Shown in pieces: positions 18,361 through 28,100 of a stretch of DNA of 64,000 nt. The translations under genes and the position numbers were made by a program. This DNA comes from Caccoplasma sp905210875 (GTDB lineage Bacteria > Bacteroidota > Bacteroidia > Bacteroidales > UBA11471): the NCBI GenBank assembly GCA_963931635.1, contig OZ007034.1, positions 930,001-994,000 on the forward strand, given 5' to 3'. A model generated the notes under the pieces. The model made no database searches and was not told the origin of the DNA. It saw only the letters and a program-made list of their open reading frames with translations. Numbering within the stretch: the first letter of the stretch is position 1; every line of letters begins with the position of its first letter.

Positions 18361-19857
18361 ATGAAATCGAAAAAATTTCTCAACTGGGCTTTCATCGCCC
18401 TTATGTGTGGAGCTGTAACCGCTTGCAGCGACGACGATGACAACAAGGGTGTCGACAATCAAGGACAAGGCGGCAGCAGCAGCCTCGTATTCGACGGCAA
18501 CGTCATCGGTAACGGCGACCAGGAATTTGTCTTCTCGGGCAAAGAGACCCTCGCCCAAGGCACCTACCTGCTCAAAGGCTGGGTATACATTGCCGACGGT
18601 GCCGAACTCACCATCGAGCCGGGTACCATCATCAAAGGCGACAAGCAGACCAAAGCTGCCCTCATCGTAGAGCCCGGCGGAAAACTTTATGCACAGGGTA
18701 CTGCCGACAAACCCATCGTATTCACTTCGGAAGAGGCCAAGGGCAACCGTCGTCCCGGCGACTGGGGCGGACTCATCATCTGCGGTAACGCCCGCAACAA
18801 CCAGGGCCAGATGCAAATCGAAGGCGGCCCCCGCACCAAACACGGCGGCAGCAACGATGCCGACAACTCGGGTATCATCAGCTATGTGCGCGTAGAATTT
18901 GCCGGCTATCCCTTCGAGCGCGACAAGGAAATCAACGGTGTAACCTTCGGCTCGGTAGGTAACGGCACACAGATCGACCACGTACAGGTATCGTACTGCA
19001 ACGACGACTCCTACGAGTGGTTCGGCGGTACGGTCAATGCCAAATACCTCGTGGCCTACAAAGGCTGGGACGACGAGTTCGATACCGACAACGGTTTCTC
19101 GGGCAAAGTACAGTTCTGCCTCAGCGTGCGTGACTCCCGCATTGCCGATACCTCCCAATCGAACGGCTTTGAATCGGACAACTGCGCCGACGGTGCCGCC
19201 ATCGACCCCTACACCACCGCTACGTTCAGCAACATCACCTTCGTAGGTCCCAAAGCCGTCGATGCCAACTTTGAAAACTCTACCGACTACATCAACGGTA
19301 GTGACGTATATCCCAACAACGGTTCGGCACTGGGCCGCTTCCAGGCTGCCATGCAGATACGCCGCAACAGCCGTCTCAACTGCTTCAACTCCATCGCCAT
19401 CGGCTACCCCATCGGTCTCATTCTCGACAACCAGAAGGGCGATACCCAAAGTGCTGCCACCAACAGCCTGCTGAAACTTCAAAACATCTGGTTTGCCGAC
19501 ATGGACGTTACCGGTAGCGATGCCAACAAATCTTACGACGACGTGCTGGTAAGCGGTTACGACGCCGACGGAAATCCCATCTACGACAACACCCAGACCT
19601 CGTTCTCGAGCCGCTTCTTCCTCGCCCAGTCTGGCAATAAGGTGAGCACCCTCGACGAGATGAACCTCACCGGTGCCGAAACCGCCGTAGGTACCAACTT
19701 CCGCCCCGCAGCCGGCAGCCCGCTGCTCTCGGCTGCTTCGTTCACCGACAGCAAACTCGCCTCAATGCAACAAGTAAGCTACATCGGAGCTTTCGACGCC
19801 AACGATAACTGGCTTGACGGGTGGACCGAATTTGATCCCCAAAATGCCGACTATTAA
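18361..19857 (+). CDS. Surface-type lipoprotein with right-handed beta-helix, partner of the receptor
   Basis: This 498-residue lipoprotein has a signal peptide and lipobox (GAVTAC, Cys at about residue 22) followed by an acidic stretch SDDDDNKG, a pattern associated with surface export of Bacteroidetes lipoproteins. The body looks like a parallel beta-helix: ELTIEPGTIIKGDK, GKLYAQGTADKPIVFTSE, the signature PGDWGGLIICGNA, then repeated rungs such as FGSVGNGTQIDHVQVSYC. Such proteins are commonly found just downstream of TonB receptors in Bacteroidetes; binding or presentation of the receptor's ligand is an inference. A terminator follows directly, so receptor and lipoprotein form a two-gene unit. 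No catalytic motif was recognised. Confidence 0.75.
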   Translation: MKSKKFLNWAFIALMCGAVTACSDDDDNKGVDNQGQGGSSSLVFDGNVIGNGDQEFVFSGKETLAQGTYLLKGWVYIADGAELTIEPGTIIKGDKQTKAALIVEPGGKLYAQGTADKPIVFTSEEAKGNRRPGDWGGLIICGNARNNQGQMQIEGGPRTKHGGSNDADNSGIISYVRVEFAGYPFERDKEINGVTFGSVGNGTQIDHVQVSYCNDDSYEWFGGTVNAKYLVAYKGWDDEFDTDNGFSGKVQFCLSVRDSRIADTSQSNGFESDNCADGAAIDPYTTATFSNITFVGPKAVDANFENSTDYINGSDVYPNNGSALGRFQAAMQIRRNSRLNCFNSIAIGYPIGLILDNQKGDTQSAATNSLLKLQNIWFADMDVTGSDANKSYDDVLVSGYDADGNPIYDNTQTSFSSRFFLAQSGNKVSTLDEMNLTGAETAVGTNFRPAAGSPLLSAASFTDSKLASMQQVSYIGAFDANDNWLDGWTEFDPQNADY

Positions 19858-19884
19858 TCAATAAACAAGCACATCTGTCCACCT

Positions 19885-19915
19885 AAGGCTCCCGCACATG
19901 CGGGGGCCTTTTCTA
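19885..19915 (+). terminator. Intrinsic terminator after the receptor/lipoprotein unit
   Basis: AAGGCTCCCGCA pairs with TGCGGGGGCCTT (one wobble pair), followed by TTCTATTATT. Confidence 0.8.
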
Positions 19916-19973
19916 TTATTGGTCACAATCGTTCAAAAATAGGTTTTCAAACAAAACCGATTATAAAAATTAT

Positions 19974-19981
19974 TATCTTTG
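19974..19981 (+). promoter_or_regulatory. -7 promoter element for the YitT-family gene
   Basis: TATCTTTG is a full match to TAnnTTTG, 43 bases before the ATG at 20024. Confidence 0.6.
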
Positions 19982-20023
19982 TGTCGGATTTATATCGGTA
20001 TAAGTCGCTAAACCTTATTGAGT

Positions 20024-20899
20024 ATGACTATGAAATTAACTGCTCGCGACATCTGGAACGAGGTAAAAGACTACACCATCATTACCTTGGGATTAATGTG
20101 TTATACCTTCGGGTGGACCGCCTTTCTCGTCTCCAATGAAATCATTACCGGAGGAGTTACAGGTCTTTCGGCACTTATCTTTTTCGGGACCAAAATACCT
20201 ATTCCTGTATCATACTTTGCCATCAACGGCATTCTGCTCATCGCCGCCATTCGGGTTATCGGATGGCAATATTGCATACGTTCCATATTCGGAGTGATTA
20301 TGACCACCATTCAACTGTCGATATGGAGCTACTACATCAAAGAACCTCTTGTCAAGGACGAGCCTTTCATGTCGTGCATCATCGGTGGCATCATGCTCGG
20401 CGTAGGCATAGGATTGGCCTTCACCCGCAACGGCAGCACGGGAGGTACCGATATCATCGCCGCCATCATCAACAAATACAAGCCCATCACACTGGGCCGC
20501 AGCATTCTCTACTGCGACTTGCTCATCATCTCTTCGTCCTACATTCTCTTCCACGACCTGGAAAAGATACTCTTCGGTTTCGTTGTACTGGCCGTTTCGA
20601 CCTATACCTGCGACCTGCTCATCAACGGTATCAGACAGTCGATACAGTTGCTTATCTTTTCGGAGAAATACGAAGAGATTGCCGACCACATCAATCGCGA
20701 CATCAAGCGTGGAGTAACCATTCTCGACGGCATGGGCTGGTATTCGAAACAACCCAAGAAGGTCATCGTCGTGCTGGCCAAACGCACCGAGTCGACCAGC
20801 ATCTTCCGCCTTGTAAAGCAGATAGACAGCCACGCCTTCATCTCGCAATCTAACGTCATCGGCGTCTACGGTGAAGGGTTCGACAAGATAAAAACATAA
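20024..20899 (+). CDS. YitT-family integral membrane protein (DUF161/DUF2179)
   Basis: This 291-residue membrane protein has five or six predicted membrane segments in the first 210 residues (for example ISYFAINGILLIAAIRVIG-like and LFGFVVLAVSTYT stretches). The family signature FTRNGSTGGTDIIAAIINKY lies near residue 135. A soluble C-terminal DUF2179 domain (KRGVTILDGMGWYSKQPKKV) resembles nucleotide- or metal-sensing domains. The family is widespread but its transport role is unproved. The ATG at 20024 was chosen over an upstream TTG at 20018. It is monocistronic by spacing, with rdgB starting 53 bases later under weaker signals, so cotranscription with rdgB is possible. Confidence 0.85.
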   Translation: MTMKLTARDIWNEVKDYTIITLGLMCYTFGWTAFLVSNEIITGGVTGLSALIFFGTKIPIPVSYFAINGILLIAAIRVIGWQYCIRSIFGVIMTTIQLSIWSYYIKEPLVKDEPFMSCIIGGIMLGVGIGLAFTRNGSTGGTDIIAAIINKYKPITLGRSILYCDLLIISSSYILFHDLEKILFGFVVLAVSTYTCDLLINGIRQSIQLLIFSEKYEEIADHINRDIKRGVTILDGMGWYSKQPKKVIVVLAKRTESTSIFRLVKQIDSHAFISQSNVIGVYGEGFDKIKT

Positions 20900-20952
20900 T
20901 CCGCAGAGACCCGCCCGGACAATAATCTGCGGTGCTTCACCGTTATAACGGT

Positions 20953-21534
20953 ATGAAACAACTTGTATTTGCCACCAACAACGCCCACAAGCTCGACGAA
21001 GTGCGAAACATTCTGGGCGACACGTTTGAAATACTCGGCATGGCGCAAATCGGCTGCCACGACGATATCGAAGAGACGGCCGACACCTTTGCCGGCAATG
21101 CCCTCATCAAGGCCCGTTACATCAAGGGAAAATACGGATACGACTGTTTTGCCGACGACTCCGGCCTCGAAATCGAGGCACTCGGAGGCGCTCCCGGCGT
21201 CTATTCGGCCCGCTTTGCGGGAGAGGGGCACAACTCCGAAAAAAACATGGACAAGGTACTCTCGCTCATGCAGGGCAAGAGCAACCGCAACGCTCGCTTC
21301 TGCACCGTCGTGGCCCTTGTCACGGGCGAGGGCGAATACACGTTCGAGGGCGAAATCAAAGGCGAAATTCTCGATGAACGCCGCGGAAAAGGAGGATTCG
21401 GCTACGACCCCATCTTCCGCCCCGAAAACGAAACCCTCACCTTTGCCGAGATGGGCGACGACCGCAAAAACGCCATCAGCCACCGGGCGCGTGCCGTGAA
21501 GAAACTGGCCGAATTTTTACTGAAAAACGCATGA
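20953..21534 (+). CDS. rdgB: XTP/dITP pyrophosphatase RdgB (Ham1 family)
   Basis: This 193-residue enzyme hydrolyses non-canonical purine triphosphates (ITP, XTP, dITP) and keeps them out of DNA and RNA. It has the N-terminal FATNNAHKLDEV motif, the metal/catalytic segment DDSGLEIEALGGAPGVYSAR with the key aspartates near residue 71, GYDPIF, and the C-terminal SHRARA. The start is the ATG at 20953; the frame can be extended to a GTG at 20932 but that adds non-family residues. Its stop overlaps the following PorZ-like gene as ATGA, so the two are coupled. Confidence 0.94.
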   Translation: MKQLVFATNNAHKLDEVRNILGDTFEILGMAQIGCHDDIEETADTFAGNALIKARYIKGKYGYDCFADDSGLEIEALGGAPGVYSARFAGEGHNSEKNMDKVLSLMQGKSNRNARFCTVVALVTGEGEYTFEGEIKGEILDERRGKGGFGYDPIFRPENETLTFAEMGDDRKNAISHRARAVKKLAEFLLKNA

Positions 21535-23846
21535 AAAGATTTTTCGTTCTCCTCCTGCTGTCGTGGTACATAGGTACACTCACTACGCAGGCCTTACAGC
21601 CGGTGGGAGAGTGGGAGATATATGCCTCTTTCCGTGTACCCAAACAGATATGCGAAGGGTCTGAAAAAATATTTTTCCTTGCCGACAACTCCCTCTTCTC
21701 CTACGGGAAAACCGACCGGGAGGTGAGAGAGCTTTCGCGGCTGAACATCTTGTCGGACAACCGCATCGCCCGCATCGCCTCACAAGACGAGAACGACCTG
21801 CTGGTCGTCGTCTACGACAACAGCAACATCGACCTCGTCGACATGAGCAGCGAGAGATGCTACAACCTGCCCTACATCAAGAACGCCTCTCTCACGGCCA
21901 AGGGCATCAACGACATATCGTTTGCGGGCGACGAGACCTACCTGGCCACCGACTTCGGTATCGTGGTGCTCAACAACAGCAAGAAAGAGGTAAAGACCAC
22001 CTACACTTTCAACGAGAAAATCACCTCGGCGGCCCGCCAGGGCGACTACCTCTACTGCATGCGTGCCGACTACTCTCTGTACCGCTGCCCGGCCGACGGC
22101 ATACCCTACGACATCAACAGCTGGGAAAAACTCAACAACTCCTACATCACGCAGTTGCGCCCCTTCGCCGACGGCCTGCTCATGCTGCACCAGAACAACA
22201 ATCTCTACTACCGCGACAACGAAGGAAATACCTCGTTGCTGCTTGCCGACAACCTTACGAAGAAAATAGAGACCCACGACAGCCGGCTGCTCATATACAC
22301 CGTCGACAACGAAGTGCTTCTCTACGACGAAAACCGGCAACTTACCGGCCGGCTCCGGCTCGAAGAGGCCGGCTATACTCCCGCCGACGTTGCCGCCTCA
22401 AACAACCAGAACCGCCTGTGGATAATCGGCACCGAATCGGTAACCGCCCTTTCATACGACGGCGCATCATCTACCCTCACACAGGAAGTAGACATACCTT
22501 GCGACGCTTACCAGAAAATCTACAACCCCTTCTCCCTCACCATCGACAACGGTCGTCTCTATGTAGCCACGGCCGGTGTAGGCTACCTCAACGACGAACA
22601 GGATATCGACGGGTACATCTCCATACTTGAAAACGGAAAATGGACCAACATTCTCCCCGACGGCATACCCACCACGAAACACCCCGACTATACCTGGGGC
22701 AACCTCTACAACATCACCGTCGATCCCGACGACAAGAACACCTTCTATGTAGGTACATGGTTTGAAGGGCTCTACCGTTTCAAAAACAACCGTTACGACA
22801 CCCATTGGAACGACGAGAACAGCACCATAGGCAACGCCTCGGACTGGGCCTGGAAGGCCGGATACACGGCCTTCGACAAGGAGAAGAAACTCTACGTCCT
22901 TACCTTCAACACCGAGAGCGGACTTTCGGTCATGCGCCGCAACGAGACCTGGTATCGGCTCAACTACGACGAACTGAAAAACCAGCGCAACCTGAGCCAG
23001 ATACTCATACCCCAAAAATCGTCGGCCAAATGGGTGGTGTGCCCCGCCTACAACTCATTTGTCTTTGCCTTCAACGAAAACGGAACCGAAGATATCGCCG
23101 ACGACCAGACCCGCAAATTCACCACTTTTACCGACCAGAACGGCGAGAGCATCGACGGAAACATCTTCTACGACATGGCCGAAGACCGCCAAGGACAACT
23201 GTGGATAGCCACCAACCGCGGCCCCATCGTCATTACGCGACCCGACAATTTCGCCAGCAGCAGCTTCACCTGCAACCGCATAAAGATAGCCCGTAACGAT
23301 GGTACCAATCTGGCCGACTATCTGCTCAACGACGAAACCATACAAACCATCGCCATCGACGGCGCCGACCGCAAATGGTTCGGCACCCGCAACTCGGGAG
23401 CCTACCTCATATCGAAAGACGGACAGGAAACCATCTATCACTTCACGGCCGACAATTCGCCCCTTCCCTCGGACAACATCTACGACATTGCCGTACACCC
23501 CGAGACCGGCGAAGTATTCTTTGCCACCGAAGGGGGTCTCGTCTCTTTCCGTGCCGAAGCCACCGAACCGAAAGAGAACTACTCCGACGTCTACGTTTTC
23601 CCCAACCCCGTGCGGCCCAACTACGACGGCAACATCACCATTACCGGCTTGCAGGAAAACTCACTGGTGAAGATTACCGACACGGCAGGCAACCTCATCT
23701 ACCAGAACTTCTCGACCGGCGGCCAACTGGTATGGAATGGCCTCACCCGCAGCGGCGACCGTCTGCGCAGCGGCATCTACCTAGTCTTTGCCTCAGTCGA
23801 TAATGGAGGAGAGGGGGTAGTGGCCAAATTTGCCGTCGTGCGATGA
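21531..23846 (+). CDS. PorZ-like two-propeller protein with type IX-style C-terminal domain
   Basis: This 771-residue secreted protein begins with a signal peptide (MKRFFVLLLLSWYIGTLTTQA), followed at once by QPVGEWEIYASFR. It then has two beta-propeller-type regions built of 'two-component regulator propeller' repeats, such as GINDISFAGDETYLAT and IAVHPETGEVFFATEGGLVSF. The last 80 residues form an Ig-like C-terminal domain (YVFPNPVRPNYDGNITITGL to GVVAKFAVVR) resembling type IX secretion sorting domains. Architecture and length match PorZ of Porphyromonas gingivalis, a component of the type IX attachment complex. Orthology is an inference and no other type IX gene is in the window. It overlaps rdgB by 4 bases. 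Confidence 0.8.
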   Translation: MKRFFVLLLLSWYIGTLTTQALQPVGEWEIYASFRVPKQICEGSEKIFFLADNSLFSYGKTDREVRELSRLNILSDNRIARIASQDENDLLVVVYDNSNIDLVDMSSERCYNLPYIKNASLTAKGINDISFAGDETYLATDFGIVVLNNSKKEVKTTYTFNEKITSAARQGDYLYCMRADYSLYRCPADGIPYDINSWEKLNNSYITQLRPFADGLLMLHQNNNLYYRDNEGNTSLLLADNLTKKIETHDSRLLIYTVDNEVLLYDENRQLTGRLRLEEAGYTPADVAASNNQNRLWIIGTESVTALSYDGASSTLTQEVDIPCDAYQKIYNPFSLTIDNGRLYVATAGVGYLNDEQDIDGYISILENGKWTNILPDGIPTTKHPDYTWGNLYNITVDPDDKNTFYVGTWFEGLYRFKNNRYDTHWNDENSTIGNASDWAWKAGYTAFDKEKKLYVLTFNTESGLSVMRRNETWYRLNYDELKNQRNLSQILIPQKSSAKWVVCPAYNSFVFAFNENGTEDIADDQTRKFTTFTDQNGESIDGNIFYDMAEDRQGQLWIATNRGPIVITRPDNFASSSFTCNRIKIARNDGTNLADYLLNDETIQTIAIDGADRKWFGTRNSGAYLISKDGQETIYHFTADNSPLPSDNIYDIAVHPETGEVFFATEGGLVSFRAEATEPKENYSDVYVFPNPVRPNYDGNITITGLQENSLVKITDTAGNLIYQNFSTGGQLVWNGLTRSGDRLRSGIYLVFASVDNGGEGVVAKFAVVR

Positions 23847-23896
23847 AACATCGCTCGGGCACAAACTCCCTGTAAAAAATTTTTCCGGAAAAAAAG

Positions 23897-24913
23897 TCAG
23901 AGCCAACCTTCGCGCCTGTACCAGGCCACAGCTTCGGCCACACCACGTTCGAGTGGATAGTCGGGCACAAAACCCAGATCCTCCCGCGCCGCCGTCGTGT
24001 CGCACACCCAGTTGCGCTGTTTCATGATGCGGTACTTGTCGCGATTGAGCGTACTCGATGTGCCGAATATGCCTGCCAGAAAACCTGCCGCATAGCAAAC
24101 GGCCTTCAACAGAAAGAGCGGCACACGCACCGGCACAACCACCCTTCGGTGCAACTCGCGCGCCACATAGCGGCGAAACTGCGACGAGGTGTACACTCCG
24201 CCGTCGGAGAGGAAATAGCCGCGACGCTTTACCCCCTTGTCGACGGCCAGGAAAACCGCCTTCACCAAATCCTTGACATAGATAAACGTGAGCAGCTGGC
24301 GGCGGTATCCCACCGAAAAGTCAAAGCCCGCCTTGATGCTCTTCATCATCAGGTAATAATCTCTCTCGCGAGGACCGTAGACCCCCGTAGGGCGCATAAA
24401 CACATAGGGGAAATCGGGCAGCGACTGCAAAAACCGTTCGGCTTTGAGCTTGCTGCGGCCATACAGGGTATCGGGGTGAGGCTCGTCGTCGGGACGTATC
24501 GGCGTGTAACGACGCTCGTCGCCGGCCCCCCAGGCACCGAGGCTGCTCATCAGTATGAACTGGTCGGGAACGGTGCCGGTCTCTACCAATGACTCCGAAA
24601 AATTCTTGACATATCCATAGTTGATGCGTTCAAAATCGGCACTGTCGCGGCACTTGGTTACCCCCAGGTTGTGAACAATGATGTCCCAGCGACGCCCCCC
24701 GCCGAAAGTCTCACCTTCGGTAAGCTGGCTCTTCAACTTGGCCTTGTCGGCAAAAGCAAGGTCGACAAAATGTATGCGCTCATCGGTGAGGTAGGCCCGG
24801 TTGGTCGAGGCACGCACCCCCGCCCAGGTCTCATATCCGCGGCGCAAGGCCTCCTCTACGAGAAAACCGCCTATGAAACCGCCGGCACCGGTTATCAGAA
24901 TACGTTTCGGCAT
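23897..24913 (-). CDS. NAD(P)-dependent sugar epimerase/dehydratase (extended SDR)
   Basis: This 338-residue protein is an extended short-chain dehydrogenase. The Rossmann motif ITGAGGFIGGFLVEEAL is at residues 6-22, a DLAFAD segment binds the adenine side, and the active-site pair is Tyr and Lys in LYGRSKLKAE near residue 150 with a preceding SSLGAWG serine. GVYGPRERDYYLM and the C-terminal substrate-binding half follow. The family acts on nucleotide sugars or related substrates; the exact substrate is not readable. It converges with the PorZ-like gene, with only 50 bases between, and starts at an ATG giving the standard N-terminus. The minus-strand CATTTTTG near 24915 is a near-consensus -7. 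Confidence 0.85.
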   Translation of the reverse strand: MPKRILITGAGGFIGGFLVEEALRRGYETWAGVRASTNRAYLTDERIHFVDLAFADKAKLKSQLTEGETFGGGRRWDIIVHNLGVTKCRDSADFERINYGYVKNFSESLVETGTVPDQFILMSSLGAWGAGDERRYTPIRPDDEPHPDTLYGRSKLKAERFLQSLPDFPYVFMRPTGVYGPRERDYYLMMKSIKAGFDFSVGYRRQLLTFIYVKDLVKAVFLAVDKGVKRRGYFLSDGGVYTSSQFRRYVARELHRRVVVPVRVPLFLLKAVCYAAGFLAGIFGTSSTLNRDKYRIMKQRNWVCDTTAAREDLGFVPDYPLERGVAEAVAWYRREGWL

Positions 24914-25064
24914 GGCAAAAATGGTAAGAATAACGGGCTTTAAAATTACGACGATTTATCGGTTTTACCTCAGCACTCTCTCTATTTTTACACTTTTAGA
25001 GCCATAAATAGGAATATACGATGATTATTACCATCTTTTAAAAAGATAAATGGCTTACTTTTCC

Positions 25065-25072
25065 TATCTTTG
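25065..25072 (+). promoter_or_regulatory. -7 promoter element for the DUF2723 gene, with long leader
   Basis: TATCTTTG matches TAnnTTTG. The leader to the ATG at 25194 would be about 115 bases, long for this window, and has no recognised riboswitch. Confidence 0.55.
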
Positions 25073-25193
25073 CTCGCGCGATGACAGAGAGCAACAGGGC
25101 AGGAGGAGTGATATACGCATCTTTCTGTTTCTCCTTCTTGTTTTCTGTAAAAGCCGGTCATAATCGAAATATACGTTATTTCATCATATCATC

Positions 25194-28100
25194 ATGAAAC
25201 AATACCAACTATTGAACAACATTTGCGGCTGGGTGGTCTTTGTGATTGCCGCCGTAACGTATATCCTTACGCTCGAACCGACAGCGAGCTTCTGGGATTG
25301 CGGTGAATTTATTTCGTCGGCCTACAAACTCGAAGTGGGACACCCGCCGGGAAACCCCATCTTCATGCTCACCGGACGCTTCTTTGCCAACTTTGCTTCC
25401 GACCCCTCGCAGGTAGCCTACATGATAAACCTCATGTCGGGCCTGTTCAGTGCCGCTACCATACTGCTACTCTTCTGGACCATCACTCACCTTACCCGCA
25501 GGATTCTCGTGAGAGACAATAGCGAAATGACACTCGCCCAGATGATTGTCATTCTTGGTTGCGGTGCCGTAGGTGCATTGGCCTACACATGGAGCGACAC
25601 CTTCTGGTTCTCGGCCGTCGAGGGTGAGGTATATGCCTACTCGTCGTTCTGTACGGCACTGGTATTCTGGCTCATTCTCAAATGGGAAGATGTAGCCGAC
25701 CGTCCACACTCCGACCGCTACATCATACTCATTGCCTATATCATAGGCATATCCATCGCCGTGCACCTGCTCAACCTACTTACCATACCTGCACTGGTGC
25801 TGGTCTATTACTTTCACAAATTTCCCAACCCTACCACAAAAGGGGCATTCACGGCATTGCTGCTCTCTTTCGCTGTCATCGTGTTCCTGCTCTATGGTCT
25901 TGTTCCGGGATTTGTAAAAGTAGCCGGCTGGGCCGAACTCCTCTGCGTCAACGTGCTCGGCATGCCCTTCAATTCGGGTGTCATCGTCTACTTCTTCCTG
26001 GTGATAGGCTGCATCTCTTGGAGCATCTTCGAGACCTACAAGCAGACCAGCCTCAACAGGCTGCGCCTGTCGTTCCTCATCAGTATCATATTGGTAGGAA
26101 TGCCCTTTATCAGCAGTAAAATCTATATCGGCATTCTTATCTCTGCGGCACTGGCCATATTTCTTTTCTACAAGAAACAGTTGCCCGTGCGACTGCTCAA
26201 CATGATACTGGTATCGGTACTGGTCATCTTCATCGGCTACTCCTCTTACGCACTCATCGTCATACGTTCGTCGGCCAACACGCCGATGGATCAGAACTCG
26301 CCCGAAGATGTCTTTGCCCTGGGCAGCTATCTCAACCGCGAACAGTATGGCGACCGTCCGCTCTTTTACGGGCAGACCTTCGTGGCCGATGTTGAACGCA
26401 AAGACGGTGCGCCTCTCTACGAAGAGGGAGCAGCGGTATGGGCCCGTGTGATAAAAACATCGGAAGACGAACCAGACCGCTACGAAATTATCGACCACAA
26501 ACGCAACTACATCTACACACCCGAGCTCTGCATGTTCTTCCCCCGCATGTACAGCCCCGACAGCCGCCACATCGGCGCCTACAAGGAGTGGTCGGGTTTC
26601 AAGGGTAAACCGGTGAAGGTAAACGGCCGCACCGTGCGTAAACCCACCTTCGTCGAGAATATGCGTTTCTTCATCGACTATCAGGTCAATTTCATGTACT
26701 GGCGCTATTTCTTGTGGAACTTTGCCGGCCGACAGAACGATATTCAGGGTCATGGCGACACAGCCTACGGCAACTGGATTACCGGTTTCAATTTCATCGA
26801 CAAATTCCTAGTGGGCGACCAGACATTACTCCCCACTGACCTGAAAGAAAACAAGGGTCGCAACGTATTCTTCATGATGCCTCTGCTGCTGGGTATATTG
26901 GGCATTTTGTTCCAACTTTACTCAGGCAAAAAAGGTATAGAAAGTTTCTGGGTGGTCTTCTTCCTCTTCTTCATGACGGGACTGGCCATCGTCATCTACC
27001 TCAACCAGACACCTTACCAACCCCGTGAGCGAGACTATGCCTATGCCGGCTCGTTCTACGCCTTTGCCATCTGGATAGGTATCGGCGTAGCTGCCATATA
27101 CAAGCTGCTGTCTAAAAAAATCAACCCCGTGGTTGCAGCTTCCATCGCCACCGTCGTGTCGCTGGCCGTACCGATGCAGATGGTAAGCCAGACCTGGGAC
27201 GACCACGACCGCTCGGGCCGCTATGCCTGCCGCGACTTCGGTAAGAACTACCTCACTTCGGTCGATGAGAACGGTATCATCTTCACCAACGGCGACAACG
27301 ATACCTTCCCCCTGTGGTATGCCCAGGAGACCGAAGGATACCGCACCGACGTGCGTGTATGCAACCTCTCTTACCTGCAAACCGACTGGTATGTGTCGCA
27401 AATGAAATCGCAGGCCTATGAGTCGGATCCGCTGCCCATCTCCATGGAAGAGTACCAATACGGAAACAAAAAACGCGAATATGCCTACATAATCGAACGC
27501 GTAAACTATCCCATACCGGTAAAAATGGCCATGGAATATTTCCTTTCCGATGATAAGAACACCAAGTACATTCCCGGATACGGAAATATAAACTATCTAC
27601 CCTCCGGCGAACTTTACATCGACATCGATAAGGAGAAAATCAAAAAGTCGGGCATCGTACCGGCCGGTTACGAAGACAAGATAGTCGACCGCATAAATCT
27701 CTCGCTCTCCGATAAGAGCACCCTCATGCTCAACGAACTGGCTATTATCGACATGCTCAGTACCAATGCAGAGCAGGGCTGGAAACGACCCATCTATTTT
27801 GCTTCGACCGTAGATCCTTCGCTCTTTACCGAGACCGACAAATACTTCATGCGCACGGGTATGGCATACAAAATAGTTCCTGTCGAGCTCTCCAATGTCT
27901 CGGGACGTTACCAGGTCGATACCGACGAAATGTACGACAACGTCATGAACAAGTTTGCCTGGGGCGGTATGGATGTCAACCCCGACGTCTACTTCGACGA
28001 GACCATTCGACGCATGTGCTACTCCTACCGCATCATGTTCATCGATCTCATCGACCAGCTGATATTGGAGGGTAAAAAAGAGAAAGCGCTGAAAGCTCTC

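Noticed and set aside
15489..19857. SusC/SusD polysaccharide utilisation pair
   Set aside because: The receptor lacks SusC-type plug wording and the downstream protein is a beta-helix lipoprotein, not an alpha-helical SusD.
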